Positions 35,731 through 46,661 of a DNA stretch of 64,000 bases are shown piece after piece. Each line of letters begins with the position of its first letter. The first letter of the stretch is position 1. The position numbers and the translations under genes are program-made. The notes under the pieces were generated by a model. The model was not told the origin of the DNA. It saw only the letters and a program-made list of their open reading frames with translations, and did no database searches. Source of the DNA: Terramyces sp. JEL0728 (lineage: Eukaryota; Chytridiomycota; Chytridiomycetes; Rhizophydiales; Terramycetaceae); assembly GCA_027603945.1 (NCBI GenBank), contig JADIIU010000023.1:1-64000 (forward strand). The letters run 5' to 3'.

Positions 35731-36015
35731 TTTACCAGACAAGTGTAAAGCGAAATCATATTCTTTTTAATAAAGTTTCACTTTGTTACAATACGCAGGT
35801 TTTAGCTGGATCGCCATTGTGTATCGCCGCCAAGAATTGGATGGATGATCTTGAAAGTTGCAAATTCCACATCTGGTGCAATTTGGACAGAGTACCCAGA
35901 AGCTAAACAACAGTGCTCAATCTACTAACCACTGTATTCTATTCTGTATTCTCCCACTAGAAACGTGATTGAATCAATCAAGATCAGCGCGTCAACAACA
36001 TGCTCTTGGAAAATA

Positions 36016-36531
36016 ATGCAAGTCGTAACACTATTCCTGTTGCTTGCTTCAACTCAAACTAAACTCCCATGCTCAAAACTACTGCCACGTTGTATCGAAT
36101 GTAAAGACAATGAAGTATGCAGGGTAATTCCGCCAACCAAAGATGCGTGCCAAAAAGCTATTTGTATTCCCGTAGAGCCAGTAGTCTGTACACAACAGGT
36201 CCCACAATGCAACTGTACTTCAACACAGACATGCAAAATTATCCCGCAAACTAGTACTGCATGCTCCAAAGCAATTTGTCGTGAATCTGGACCATTAATT
36301 TGCAACAGAACTCTTCCGCAATGCCCAAACTGCACTTCTTCACTTTACTGTGAAATTACAGAGCAGACAAAATATGAATGTCCAGCCGCAATTTGCAGTC
36401 CGCCAATAGTCTGTAAAAACAACAATGTCACCTGTCCAGCGTGTATGCAAAGCGAGACTTGCCGAATCTCCAACGGAACCTTTTATTCTTGCCCTAAAGC
36501 CGAATGCGTTCGTACTTCTAATAAAGTTTGA
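36016..36531 (+). CDS. Secreted protein with four Opy2-like cysteine repeats
   Basis: A 171-residue single-exon protein. A signal peptide (MQVVTLFLLLASTQTKLP) precedes four repeats of about 37 residues, each of the form C-x(5-7)-C-x2-C-x(4,5)-C-x9-C-x3-C, for example CIECKDNEVCRVIPPTKDAC and CPACMQSETCRIS. Spacing resembles the small extracellular Opy2 cysteine domain of the yeast HOG/MAPK anchor. Here it is repeated four times without a transmembrane segment, so the product should be soluble or wall-bound. An in-frame ATG at 35965 would put 17 polar residues before the signal peptide and was rejected. Ligand unknown. Confidence 0.68.
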   Translation: MQVVTLFLLLASTQTKLPCSKLLPRCIECKDNEVCRVIPPTKDACQKAICIPVEPVVCTQQVPQCNCTSTQTCKIIPQTSTACSKAICRESGPLICNRTLPQCPNCTSSLYCEITEQTKYECPAAICSPPIVCKNNNVTCPACMQSETCRISNGTFYSCPKAECVRTSNKV

Positions 36532-36943
36532 AACTGCGTCCCAGACGTGATTGTGTTGGCTGAATTGGCTTGTCGACATGTGATGCTTGTCACTGTCAAG
36601 TGAACAGTTGGGCAAATAGAATATTCGTTCGTATTGAGTATTTAGATGAGTTAGTAATGCAGTTGGTATGAGTAAGGCAAGCAAGTGTCCGTGCCAGCCT
36701 TTGACTCACCATCAATCGGTATCAACCGCATATTAAACCCACAACAACCTCGCCGTATTTATGCCAAAAGTTACTCCAATATGCCACCAACAACACCATT
36801 GTTTTATCTAATCGATTGTTTGTTCAGCTGATTACAAACGTCATGTTGAATGGCCTCCTGCAAAATAGACTATTCCCCAAGCCACGCAGGTGAATTCGCT
36901 CCCTTCCTGCCGCATCAACTTCTTTCAATTTAAACTATATTGA
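36532..36943. other. Intergenic region
   Basis: About 410 bases between two plus-strand genes. An antisense frame over the Opy2-like 3' end has no similarity. Nothing else supported. Confidence 0.45.
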
Positions 36944-38113
36944 ATGGATATGGAACAACTACTGACCAGATGCAACATCTGTTTTGATGCGCATCTTGAT
37001 TTCTGCCTACCGAATTGTCGAGACCAATTTTGTTTTCAATGCTTCAACAAGTATATCAAGACGCAAGTTACAAACTCCTGGGGACTCTCAGTTCAAAAGA
37101 TTTGCTGTCCGGCTTGCGCAACAACGCTCAGTCAATCCGATTGGGAAGACGTAATGCTATTTTAACGTAGTATGTCGACGAAGACGTTGTTGATTTGTAT
37201 GAGCATTATAACAGACCTTACCGACCGTTGACTAGAACCTGCGAAAACTGTCAGATTAACGAAATATATGCAACCCCGACTCCCAAAATTGATAAAGTTT
37301 CAAGGAAATTGTACTTGTCATTGACCGTAGAGCTTACGAAAACCTATACGCCTTGCTGGAAAAGATTCTGGTGAGCAGCAACACCATTGATAGCTTTGGG
37401 TACAGGATAATCTCAAAGTTCCAGTCGGATTTCTCAACCCATTTCAGAGGCGGTCCGCTGGAAATCCACTCAATTTATACCCAACTTATCATTGACTTGG
37501 AATTCTGCGCTAAAAGGAAATAGTACTAGAATACTAATATTAGTTTTACAGTGCATGGCGAGCATCCTATGGATATTATTGCTCAATTTTCGTCACTATT
37601 GATTACGCTGGAATTAGACTCGGATAAATGGAAAGATCTCCAGTTCAGACACATTTCAAAATTCCCCAAAGTCATTTGGTAATCCAATATTCATACTAGT
37701 AATGCCTGCTGTACGGATATCTGCTTCCCCTGCGGTGCATCCCCATACCATTACAACATGACCTGCCAAGAGCACATGTCACACATCTTGACAATGCAAT
37801 TAGGAACGCAAGAATTTCTTGCAAATGTTAATTGGAAACTGTCCAACAGTAAACGGTGCCCGAAATGCTCTATTCTTATTAATAGAGAAGAAGGCTGCAA
37901 CAAAGTAGATTGCCTGTATTGCGGATACAAATTCTGCTGGCACTGTCAAAGTAAATTTGACGATGGAAATTGTGGTTTTTACAGGTGCCAACTAGTTGGT
38001 GTTACTGATGTATCTGATTCCGTAAAGGTACCTGCAAATTAACCTAGACTGAATTGGGCGTTCCTAATATTAGCGCGATAAAAGCACTTGGGGCTGGACT
38101 ATTGGCTATATGA
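36944..38113 (+). CDS. RBR-type (RING-IBR-RING) E3 ubiquitin ligase
   Basis: Predicted 355 residues in six exons: 36944-37150, 37171-37310, 37331-37522, 37544-37678, 37700-38027 and 38048-38113. The introns are 20, 20, 21, 21 and 20 nt. RING1 is CNICFDAHLDFCLPNC...CFQCF...KICCPAC. A long non-canonical stretch (about residues 115-215) interrupts the region before IBR cysteines (ICNACCTDICFPCGASPYHYNMTC). The second RING is RCPKCSILINREEGCNKVDC...CGYKFCWHC. RBR ligases carry ubiquitin as a thioester on a RING2 cysteine. The insertion before the IBR is longer than in parkin or ariadne. The last exon of 22 codons is less certain. Confidence 0.82.
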
Positions 38114-38423
38114 ACTTTTGCTTGACTATATAATAAATCTGTTTCAGTATTTCGTGTCATCCTGCCGGATCTGACAATGTTTACATTTGGCTTTGTAGTA
38201 TTTGCAACTCTATCACTCGCAAAGGTATCTCGGGCACTGCTGGCTGATCTGTCGTATTTTTAGATGCGTCTATTGCACAGGTGTTTGCGGCTCTGCACAC
38301 CATTTTTAAAGCCAGATTAATGATTAAACTTGAATACACTTGTGCAAACGTGTAGTTGATGATCTCGCTGCGCCACATCTATTTACCAAGAGTCATTCTG
38401 CCATTTTGCCCAAGACTTGAAAA
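38114..38423. other. Intergenic and promoter region of HIS1
   Basis: About 310 bases. A 65-codon minus-strand frame (38181-38378) shows no similarity. A TTGACTATATAATAAATC stretch may serve as an AT-rich core promoter, but no control site could be assigned. Confidence 0.4.
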
Positions 38424-39402
38424 ATGGATCCAGCTGATTTAGAAGGAAGATTATTATTTGCGATTCCAAAAAAAGGAAGACTCCACGAACAATGCCTGCA
38501 GTTACTTGCCGGCGCAGATATTCAATTCACAAGAAGAAACCGACTCGACATTGCTCTGTCCACCAATTTGCCAATTGCACTAGTATTTTTAAATGCTTCT
38601 GATATTGCAAAGTTTGTTGGTGAAGGGAACGTGGATATTGGGATAACTGGGCAAGACATGTGTAAGGAAAACGCTGTGGTTGTTGAAGAATTAGTTCCAC
38701 TTGGGTTTGGAAAGTGCCAATTACAGGTTCAAGTCCCTATTTCTGCTGGATACAAGTCGATCGATGAATTGATTGGAAAAAGAATTGTCACTTCATTTAC
38801 CAATATTACAAAGAGGTATTTGCAGCCTAACCAAGCTATTTCGATTCTAGAGAGCAAGGAAAGACCCACGACGAAGGGATTGCAGCGCTTTCTGAATTGA
38901 AATTGGATGCCAAGCCCAATACCAAGGTCACATATGTTGGCGGTTCAGTGGAAGCTGCTTGCTCCCTTGGATTAGCAGATGCAATTGGTAATTTTAATTA
39001 ATTCTAGTGGATTTGGTTGAATCTGGAGAAACAATGAGAGCAGCGAAATTGACTCCTATCGCTACTTTGCTGACTACCCAAGCGGTCCTGATCTGCAATC
39101 CATCAAAGCATCAGTCAAACGCTTTGATTGAAAAAATCAAGACAAGAATTGTTGGTGTTCTAACTGCACAGAAATATGTGTTGACTACTTACAATATATT
39201 GAGAAAGAACTTGCCGCGAGCTGCTAAAATCACTCCAGGGAAGAAAGCTCCAACGTTGTCGCCGTTGGAAGATGAAAACTGGGTTGCAGTTTCGTCCATG
39301 GTTTTGAAAAAAGAAGTTGTGCAAATAATGGATGATTTAACCGCTATTGGAGCAGAAGACATCATGGTTATGGAAATTCACAATTGCAGAATTGGACACT
39401 GA
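38424..39402 (+). CDS. HIS1: ATP phosphoribosyltransferase (first step of histidine synthesis)
   Basis: Catalyses ATP + PRPP to phosphoribosyl-ATP, the committed, feedback-inhibited step of histidine biosynthesis. Predicted 312 residues from exons 38424-38815, 38836-38987 and 39008-39402, introns 20 nt each. Signatures: LLFAIPKKGRLHEQCLQLL, ITGQDMCKEN, RIVTSFTNITK-SYF, VTYVGGSVEAACSLGLADAI-VDLVESGETMRAA, and a C-terminal ACT-like regulatory part of the long-form enzyme. Both junctions fall inside conserved blocks that only splicing restores. A window gene for histidine synthesis implies the fungus is not an obligate amino-acid scavenger. Confidence 0.96.
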
Positions 39403-39432
39403 ATAAATTATCTCATATTTTTTTTGTTTTTT

Positions 39433-41126
39433 ATGGGAATATTTGGACTCACTCTGCACATTAAACAAAACTTTCCCAGCCTAGGAGAGCGGATTCATTG
39501 GGATTGCAATCACTCTAGCGACGGTGTACTCATCGTAGACGGCAATTCTTTTGGATTTCAAATTGCAAGGGAAATAAACTGGTTACATGGTCCGCAATAC
39601 CACGCTTTCACATACTATATTGAAAAATATTTCACATATCTAATAAGGACTGGAAAGCGGATCATTGTAGTGTTTGACGGAGCGCTACCAAAATACAAGC
39701 TGTCTGAACGGTTGTCCAGGAATCAGGAACGGGTTGATAGAATACATGAATTATTAAAAGAAGCTACTGCGTCCGTAGTCGATCCAAACGCTCAGCTAAT
39801 GGCAGCCTCAATTTTACCCCCATTTGCTGTTCCAATTGTTATAGAGACGGTAAAAAAATTAGGGTTGGAGTATATCATTGCGAGAGAAGAGGCAGATTCA
39901 GTCATTGCTGGATTGGCAAAGAAACATGATGCGTATGTACTGTCGCAAGATTCTGATTTTTATGTATACGATATACCTGGCTTTATTCCTTTGGACACTA
40001 TAAATTTCAAGTAACACTTTATTAATTTAGAATGAATGAATACCTGGAAGAGAATTTGCAAGAGTCGAGTAACTCATTGTCAGTTGTGCTGTATACGCGA
40101 AAGAAGCTGGGTCTGGCGTTTGGAGTTCAGCCAAATCTCTTGTACTTGGTAGCAGTCCTGGGAGGGAGCGACCACTTCTCCAAAGATGAAATATCAGAAA
40201 TGTACAAGCTGAATCCTGGTTTAGGAATCAAGAACCAAGTCAAACCAAAGCAGAAATGGCCCAAAGTTATTCAACTGGTGCGTAAATTCAATTCACTTGC
40301 CCCAAGAAAAGCTAAAGATAAAATTCTTGAATTGATTAAACCGGACTGGAGATCTAAATTAGAAACAGCGTTCACATTAGCACAACTGCAATATGACGAA
40401 ATAGAATACAAAGAGATTACCAATACACTAGATATAGAAAAGAAATTCGCGCTTGGATTGATTAATCCAAAGATTTTTGAAATTTTAAATGCTTCTACGT
40501 TTTGGTGCACTTTATTTCTGGAAAATTACAATTCGCCAACTAGCTGGGATGCAGCCCAGAATATTAGGATTGGAATTTACAGAAAACTTGCCGTTACAGA
40601 TATAACCGAGCATTATCGATCATCCAATTCCATGTGTACACGGCTGGTTGCTTTAACAAACTCGGAATTGCCAGTTCCCTCAATAGAAAATAGTATGGAT
40701 GCTGTGATTTATTCGTTTAGAGAATTAATTCTGTATCTAGGTCAGTGTGGCAGGAATATCGGCAACCATGAACTATGCGGGTGGATAGCAAGTATGTTGC
40801 TGGTCAAAGATTGTTTAGATTGCAACCAAAAGGTGCGATCAAAGCCAATCACCCCCACAAAAGAATCGATCCATCAACTTGCTCAAATTGAATGCATACT
40901 CTTTTGCCTGTCGCTGCTGTATTCACTAGATGGAACTGATGTCCAATTCTGGGAATTGCTTGATGGACCTACTTTCCACTGGTGTCATCAACACGCTAGA
41001 AAAGGCGCATCGCCAAAATCGCTGCTTGGAAAGGTAGACACTCAATCTTTCAAAGAAATATACACGCAAGTCATTGCAGGACTGGAAAATTTCGTCGACA
41101 TTGTGATTGAATATCCTGACCTCTGA
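39433..41126 (+). CDS. Asteroid/XPG-like nuclease-domain protein
   Basis: Predicted 557 residues from exons 39433-40010 and 40031-41126 around a 20-nt intron. It begins MGIFGLTLHIKQN and has VLIVDGNSFGFQIA, RTGKRIIVVFDGALPKYKL, IIAREEADSVIAGLAKK and VLSQDSDFYVYDIPGFIPL: the PIN/XPG fold with several of the metal-binding acids of FEN1-like nucleases. The start and layout fit the Asteroid family rather than FEN1, EXO1 or MKT1. The C-terminal half is unfamiliar and probably helical. Nuclease activity is plausible but unproven. It converges with the coiled-coil gene, which ends 26 bases away. Confidence 0.78.
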
Positions 41127-41152
41127 TCAGCTCACAAGTACTGATTCACTAT

Positions 41153-42082
41153 TTATTTCAACAATTTTCGATCAAAATCTCGAGGAGGCAATTTCATAAA
41201 TTCATTCGCATTATCTATACTTTTTCCAACATCAAACCCGGTGACCGCCTTCAAGTAGCTAAAGGTTGTTCCAATCCTATATCAAATATCAAATACCCTC
41301 CATGTATTCCAAGTACACGCAAGAACTTTCTCAGCCGAATGAATAATGCAATGAATGTGAACAATTGAATAAATCGCTCGACGTATTTTCTATTCTTTTT
41401 TGGCATAAATGAGGATAAGCTGTCAATAGCAGTCATGGTCAGTGAGTTTCTAATCACCAATACGCATCCCAACAGTATGCTAAATTAAGAACTAGCTACC
41501 TGCTATCTACCAGAAAATCTGTCTTTATCCTGCTTTGCGATAACTTATCCAGTTTCTCGGCTGTGCTATCCAGCACTCGCTTCTGATCATCCAATTCCCT
41601 TCTATACTGGAATTAGCAATAGTTACTTGTATGATAGCATTGTTGAGGACAGTCTGGGTATCCTTTAGCACAGAATCGAGCCGTTCAGCTTCCTGTCGCT
41701 GAGCTTCAACATCCAAGTCCAAGCTCAGAATAGTCGCTCTCAAATTCGTAATAGTCTTTGACAGCGCAATAATCTCTTGCTGTCCACGGACAATAATCCC
41801 TTCCAATTTCTTTGTGCGAGTGAAATTGGCTATATTCGCCATATAATTTGCAGTTGAAACTGAGTATTGGAGCTGGTTTACTTGTTGCTGGTGCCTAAAT
41901 ATGCTTGATAACTGGGTTACGAGGTCTTCTTGCGGGTTTAATTGCACAGTAGTTGATATGAATTGGGAGAGTTGGCTGGAGATCATTTGAGTCGAATCCA
42001 AAAGCTGCTGGATTGAATTATTCGAGGTATCTATATCCTTTGGAACTACTCCTGTTGAACCATTGCTTGAGCTAAGTTCCAT
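41153..42082 (-). CDS. Coiled-coil protein with C-terminal hydrophobic segments, function unknown
   Basis: Predicted 289 residues in four exons: 42082-41627, 41606-41500, 41479-41297 and 41276-41153, each intron 20 nt. The N-terminal 185 residues are Gln/Ser/Leu-rich heptads likely to form a coiled coil. Two hydrophobic stretches follow (SRILLGCVLVIRNSL and FIQLFTFIALFIRL), then a short basic tail (DFDRKLLK). It may be a membrane-tethered factor, but I recognise no family. It lies 72 bases downstream of the SAC1-like gene on the same strand. Junctions are supported by coherent frames and uniform intron size, not by homology. Confidence 0.62.
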
Positions 42083-42154
42083 TGTGGAAACTTTTGGGAA
42101 CAATGCACCTGACTTGCGGAATGCCGATTAAAAATTAGCAATAACATTATATTA

Positions 42155-44142
42155 TCAGCGACCAAGGGGGTTATTGGAATCTTCCTTTACCATTGGAGCA
42201 AACCCTAAATCGGAGCTGAAGCGCTTATCGATTCTGCGGATTCCTTTGATAGCTTCAAGGCGTTCGAATTCAGCGACCAATCCTTTCGCTGGTGGTTGAG
42301 AGAGGTCAGGTAACCTAGAAGTGTCAATCATGTACTTTGGAGTGCGAAGAAACAGCGATTTACTAACACCAAAAAAGGTGCTCATGAACCAGTAAATATA
42401 CATCCAAATGATTGCCCCGACGAATTGAATGAGGTTGTCTATTTTACGAGGTGCTGCAAATCGTTTTACGAGTAAAAAGAGAGCCAGAAATAGCGGTTTT
42501 GAAAAATCTGAATAGATAATTCTTCTACGAAGTAGCACTTGGTCAGCTACTGTTTCATAGCCAGACCATCTTTTGCCCATAAACAAATCAACGCTATCTT
42601 GGGTACCATAGTGTTGAAAGTGGGAAAGGTACATCCGAACAATCTGGGTCCAAAAGTCAATTCCAATGGTAGCAAATTGATATCTCCAAGTTCTACAGAT
42701 TCTATAGGGATGATTCATTGGAGAACCCACATAATAATTGGACAAGGAATTGGCCATTGCCAGCCACATTCGCTGGAACTGATATTCTGTTGCTGAATCT
42801 AATCTTTTGCGACGATAGCCCCAAGCTTCCAGTTCAATTAGCATGAGTCTCAACACCTCTTTAGCAATCAAATATTGTGAAATTGAAGTTTCATCAATGC
42901 AGTCAACACTGTTTACTCTAAGAATTCCGTTTTGGAGCTTGTTGAAAAACGCGCTATTTCCTGAAAGCGACCTTGAGCAAATAAAGAACCCTTGCGTATC
43001 GAGGATCCTATTGATATGAGATGTGAATTCAAGCTCTGTGGCATGGTTGGTAACGGGTGCAAACTTGAAATATTTCAAACTGGGATGATCTACTGTTTTG
43101 ACAGCAGTCTGGTATGCGATTGACAACTGTCTAGAGTCTGCTCCGTGGCATTTTCTATCAATCATGTCAATGATATCAACCGAACCATACGTTTCTAACA
43201 ATCGCTTGAAATGTCTTTCAAACCCCATCGTCGAAGCTTCCGATTCGGTTTCTTGCAGCTCAATCTCTGGTCTTTTAAACAAATTCAAGTTAGTTTGCGA
43301 CCAGAACAGCGGTACTGAACCTCGCAAGATCCGATAAGCGGCGGTTTTCCCTACTTTGGCTGCAATCAAATTAGTTTCAACTTCAAGCGCAACATTGCCA
43401 TCAACGTCTACGCCTCGGCACCAATATCTTTTCCCCGCTCTATATCTACTGGTTCGTGACATCATTAATACGGTAACTTCAGGCCCGTCCAGTTTGACTT
43501 TGAGAGTTCCTACAAATCCAGATATGATTGGTATGACGAATGGTGAATAATCCTTGTTGGGATCTTGATCAACCATGATATTTGACAGCACAAAGCTATT
43601 CCATATGTATCGATCGTCCAAATTGTCATATAGTGTCAAATCGCAATTGCCGGCTAATTGCGAGGCAATAAACTGAACATCAGCAGTCAAATCAATATCT
43701 TGCGAGTAGTACGTATCCTTTGTAGTGAATTGCGAAATAATATCACGTAAACTAACAGCTTGATATTCTTGCTAATGTAAGTAAAAGGAACCTCATCCAA
43801 CGATAATGACAACGGTTGTTGGTAAACCATAATCGCAGAGACTTTTAAGATTTTCCAAATGGCCACATTCAAATCGCTATCAACGCACACATTCTCTCTC
43901 TTTGTAATTGCAAAAATATACCGGGAGAATCCGAAATCATACATGCCTACTAATCCGTAATGGATTTGCCCGCTAATTACCGGTTCGGTGTACAGTGAAT
44001 TTTCTGCAAATAAACCATCCAATTTCGCAGTACCTTCTGTGGTATCAAAATATATTGTACTGACCTCCTTATCCACTATTGACTCTACAATAACATTTCC
44101 GCCTTCAACTGTATAAATTTTACGAAGGTTGTCTGCAAACAT
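42155..44142 (-). CDS. SAC1-family phosphoinositide phosphatase-like protein, catalytic site altered
   Basis: Predicted 655 residues from exons 44142-43792 and 43771-42155 around a 20-nt intron. The SAC domain is complete in outline: ISGQIHYGLVGMYDF, DIDLTADVQFI, FVGTLKV and SRTSRYRAGKRYWCRGVD. C-terminal hydrophobic segments (ALFLLVKRF, QFVGAIIWMYIYWFM) place it in the ER/Golgi membrane like Sac1. The catalytic P-loop, normally RTNC-x2-DCLDRT, reads RVNSVDCIDET, so the nucleophile Cys is Ser (about residue 405) and the CX5R arginine is Glu (about 411). By family knowledge this should be catalytically dead: a lipid-binding or scaffold pseudophosphatase. Confidence 0.88.
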
Positions 44143-44197
44143 GATGAGGATTTCAAAGTTCAACAAATTTGATGAAATTGCACAGTTTTAGAATATA

Positions 44198-44718
44198 TTA
44201 AGTAAATTTAGCTTTACGTTTGGCTGCCAAATCCGCATCCACTTTAACCTTGATTTTACCTAAATGAGTTGCAATTACCATCATTCTTGGGAACCTTTTT
44301 CTCTTTTTCAATTTTGGGTTTCTTTTCCTTTTGCTGTGGTTCACTATTTCCAAACTTTTCCTTTCTTTTCTGCGCTAAATCTGAATCTACTTCGACTACG
44401 AGTTTGGCTTTTGGTGCTGGAGCAGATTTAGGTGCTGTTGCTGATTTAGGTGTAGTCGGAGCCTTTTTACTTGAATTTGCAGGTTTCAGCACTGGAACAC
44501 TAGTATTTACATTGATATTGAATCGCTCAGCTCTTGCCTTTTTCTGCTCCTCCAACGATTCCGGTTTCTTTTTCTCCAAATGTTCAACAAGCGTTACAAG
44601 CATCTCCTCCTTTGATCCAAGGCTCAATCCTCTAGATGTTATTTCTGGTGAATGACTAGGTACCTTTTTTCAATTGCTCCTCATCTAATTTAACTGCTTG
44701 GACTACTGAGAGTGTCAT
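44198..44718 (-). CDS. THO1: SAP-domain RNA-binding protein, Tho1/SARNP-like
   Basis: Predicted 160 residues from exons 44718-44664, 44644-44279 and 44259-44198, both introns 19 nt. An N-terminal SAP helix pair (VKLDEEQLKKEITSRGLSLG and KEEMLVTLVEHLE) is rebuilt by the first splice. A Pro/Ala/Lys linker follows. Two related basic motifs, VEVDSDLAQKRKEKFG and VKVDADLAAKRKAKF, resemble the RNA-binding C terminus of Tho1/CIP29, which works in mRNP assembly and export with the TREX helicase. The second motif needs the last intron to be removed. Small size and layout match the family well. Confidence 0.85.
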
Positions 44719-44863
44719 CTTAAAATGCAAAAAAATCTGCGTGTTGATCTGTCGCATTTATGCTGCCAGGATAAGGGACAAGTGCATAACATGGACAAAG
44801 TGCGTTACAGAATAAAACCATCAAGATCATCTGGATCGCATCAAGAATCTCATTTATTCTAAT

Positions 44864-46524
44864 CTATCTATTAACAGGCCGATGAGTCTTATTCTGCAAA
44901 TAGTATAGACTGCATTGTAAGCACAAATACTCATACCCAACATTCACACCCTAAATTAAAATCAATCTTACGCCAAGCGATTCATTGCAATTTATACATT
45001 TCCGTTCAACTTCAACTGCTCTTGTTTCAACAGGAAACATTGGCTGCCAAATTTGCGGCCGAGCACGCTGTTGAGCAAGCATACTCGTAATAGCATTGTA
45101 CGAAGCACCAGCGTTCGCGTTTGCTTTTGGAGATTGCTTGGCTTTTTGCTGGACAACTTTGACAGTCACACTTTTAGTTGTTTCAAAATCAGTATGGTTG
45201 CTTTGCTCTACCAACTGTAGTAACCTTTTTCGTACTTTTTCTAAATGCGGTTTGCGCGAATCCACAGGCATTGCAAGTATCTTTTGGAATTCTTGCTTAT
45301 TGTCACTGATGGCTTGTTCAATTGTTGAAATCTGCACCTGCTCCGATGGCCCTATCGGTTGCGACAGGAACGCACATTTGTTTGCATTCTTCTTGAAAAT
45401 TTCCCTTTCTGCATTCCTGAACAATATTTCTGCTTCATTTGTAAGCTTTTGGATCTGGGATTTGATAGACACTTGGCCACATTCAGTGTCTTGATAATCA
45501 GACTCTTTTTTCTTTTCCAATACATTTCTGGTTGCCTTTGCGATAGAATGAGCTCCTCTCGTCAGCTCTTTTTCCTTGAAGTTATATTTGAGATCCTTTG
45601 TAAATCTTTCGAGACTCTCGACATACGCTCTTCCTTTATCTTCTCCCAGATAGTAATTGAATTCAGCTTCGTTGCTGGAAACAATTGGGTTCGGTTCCAA
45701 AGAAGTAATCCAACAGTGGGATAACGAATTCAGATCAATATCGGACAGAGTTTCTTGAAAAAAGTATGGAAGTTTCTTGAAGAAGCCCAAGATATGTGAA
45801 TTCTCTACAATAGGGGGTTTTTGTTTGGGATTTTCAGAGTTAAAAAGGTGTTACCGTGATATATCGTACCATCAGGATTATACATTTGAAACATTATATT
45901 CTCCAGATCCTCCCAGTGCTTAATCTTTTTCTTCTTTTCTTTTTTAGGTTCCTCCTCTCTGATTTTAGGTTTTTCCGACATCTCTGGTGATTGAACCACT
46001 TCTTCTTCTTCATCCGGAACCACACTGACAGTTTCTCGTTCAATTATTCTTAGTCCGCTCTGTTCCAGCTTTTCCGCAGCTTTAAAATATATTGTGTCTG
46101 GAGCGTTGTATAGTTTTGCGTTACGCACCACTAATATAAAATCCTTTTTGAAGTCTTCGCAATCCTTGTACAGTTTTTTAGTTACTTTATCTCTCATTGT
46201 CCCTGCGTCAGGTCAAATTACCTAGATCCATAGGATTTTTAATGATATTCGAATAATCTGGAACTAGCGACGTATCTACAGGATATAAAAAGAATCCATA
46301 ATTGTCTCTCTGGGTAATCATCGTAATTAGCTTGTCCAGACAATTGGAAAGGGTGATTTTCTTTCGTTTTACTGACTGAGTTGGCTGGGGAGCTGGCCGC
46401 TTCTTTTTCTCTGATTCTTCTTCGTCTGTAGGGTATGCTGTAGAGGTAATCTTGTTGGCTTTTATTTTTATCGAAAATTTAATTTTAGGTTCTAATTTAA
46501 ATTGAATTTACTGTCCTGCGACAT
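44864..46524 (-). CDS. Bromodomain protein (BRD7/9-like) with C-terminal GATA-like zinc finger
   Basis: Predicted 516 residues in five exons: 46524-46512, 46491-46222, 46202-45855, 45804-44972 and 44950-44864. The introns are 20, 19, 50 and 21 nt; the first exon is 13 nt. The bromodomain (DNYGFFLYPVDTSLVPDYSN, KNPMDLGTMRDKV, KDFILVVRNAKLYNAPDTIYFKAAEKL) keeps the acetyl-lysine Asn and resembles BRD7/BRD9 of SWI/SNF remodellers. The last exon completes a finger with CINCN, then CLQCSLYYLQNKTHRPVN, spaced like a GATA factor. The middle is charged and helical. The 50-nt intron is less certain than the others. It probably reads acetylated histones in a remodelling complex. Confidence 0.85.
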
Positions 46525-46661
46525 TTTTGGGATTTGGCAGAAAAAGTAAAAAATAGTTGGTTGACACTGCAGCCAACCAGTCAGTCGCCACTGATATAGA
46601 GTGAAAAAGTCAATCATGATCCTTGAACACATATGATCGCATGGGAAAACAAGATGGTTTA

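Noticed and set aside
38181..38378. 65-codon minus-strand open frame before HIS1
   Set aside because: Short, unrecognised, and lies in the expected HIS1 promoter.
45805..45854. Reading the 50-nt stretch as coding with a short intron further on
   Set aside because: The frame stops at its end and no acceptor nearby restores the downstream frame; only removing all 50 nt works.
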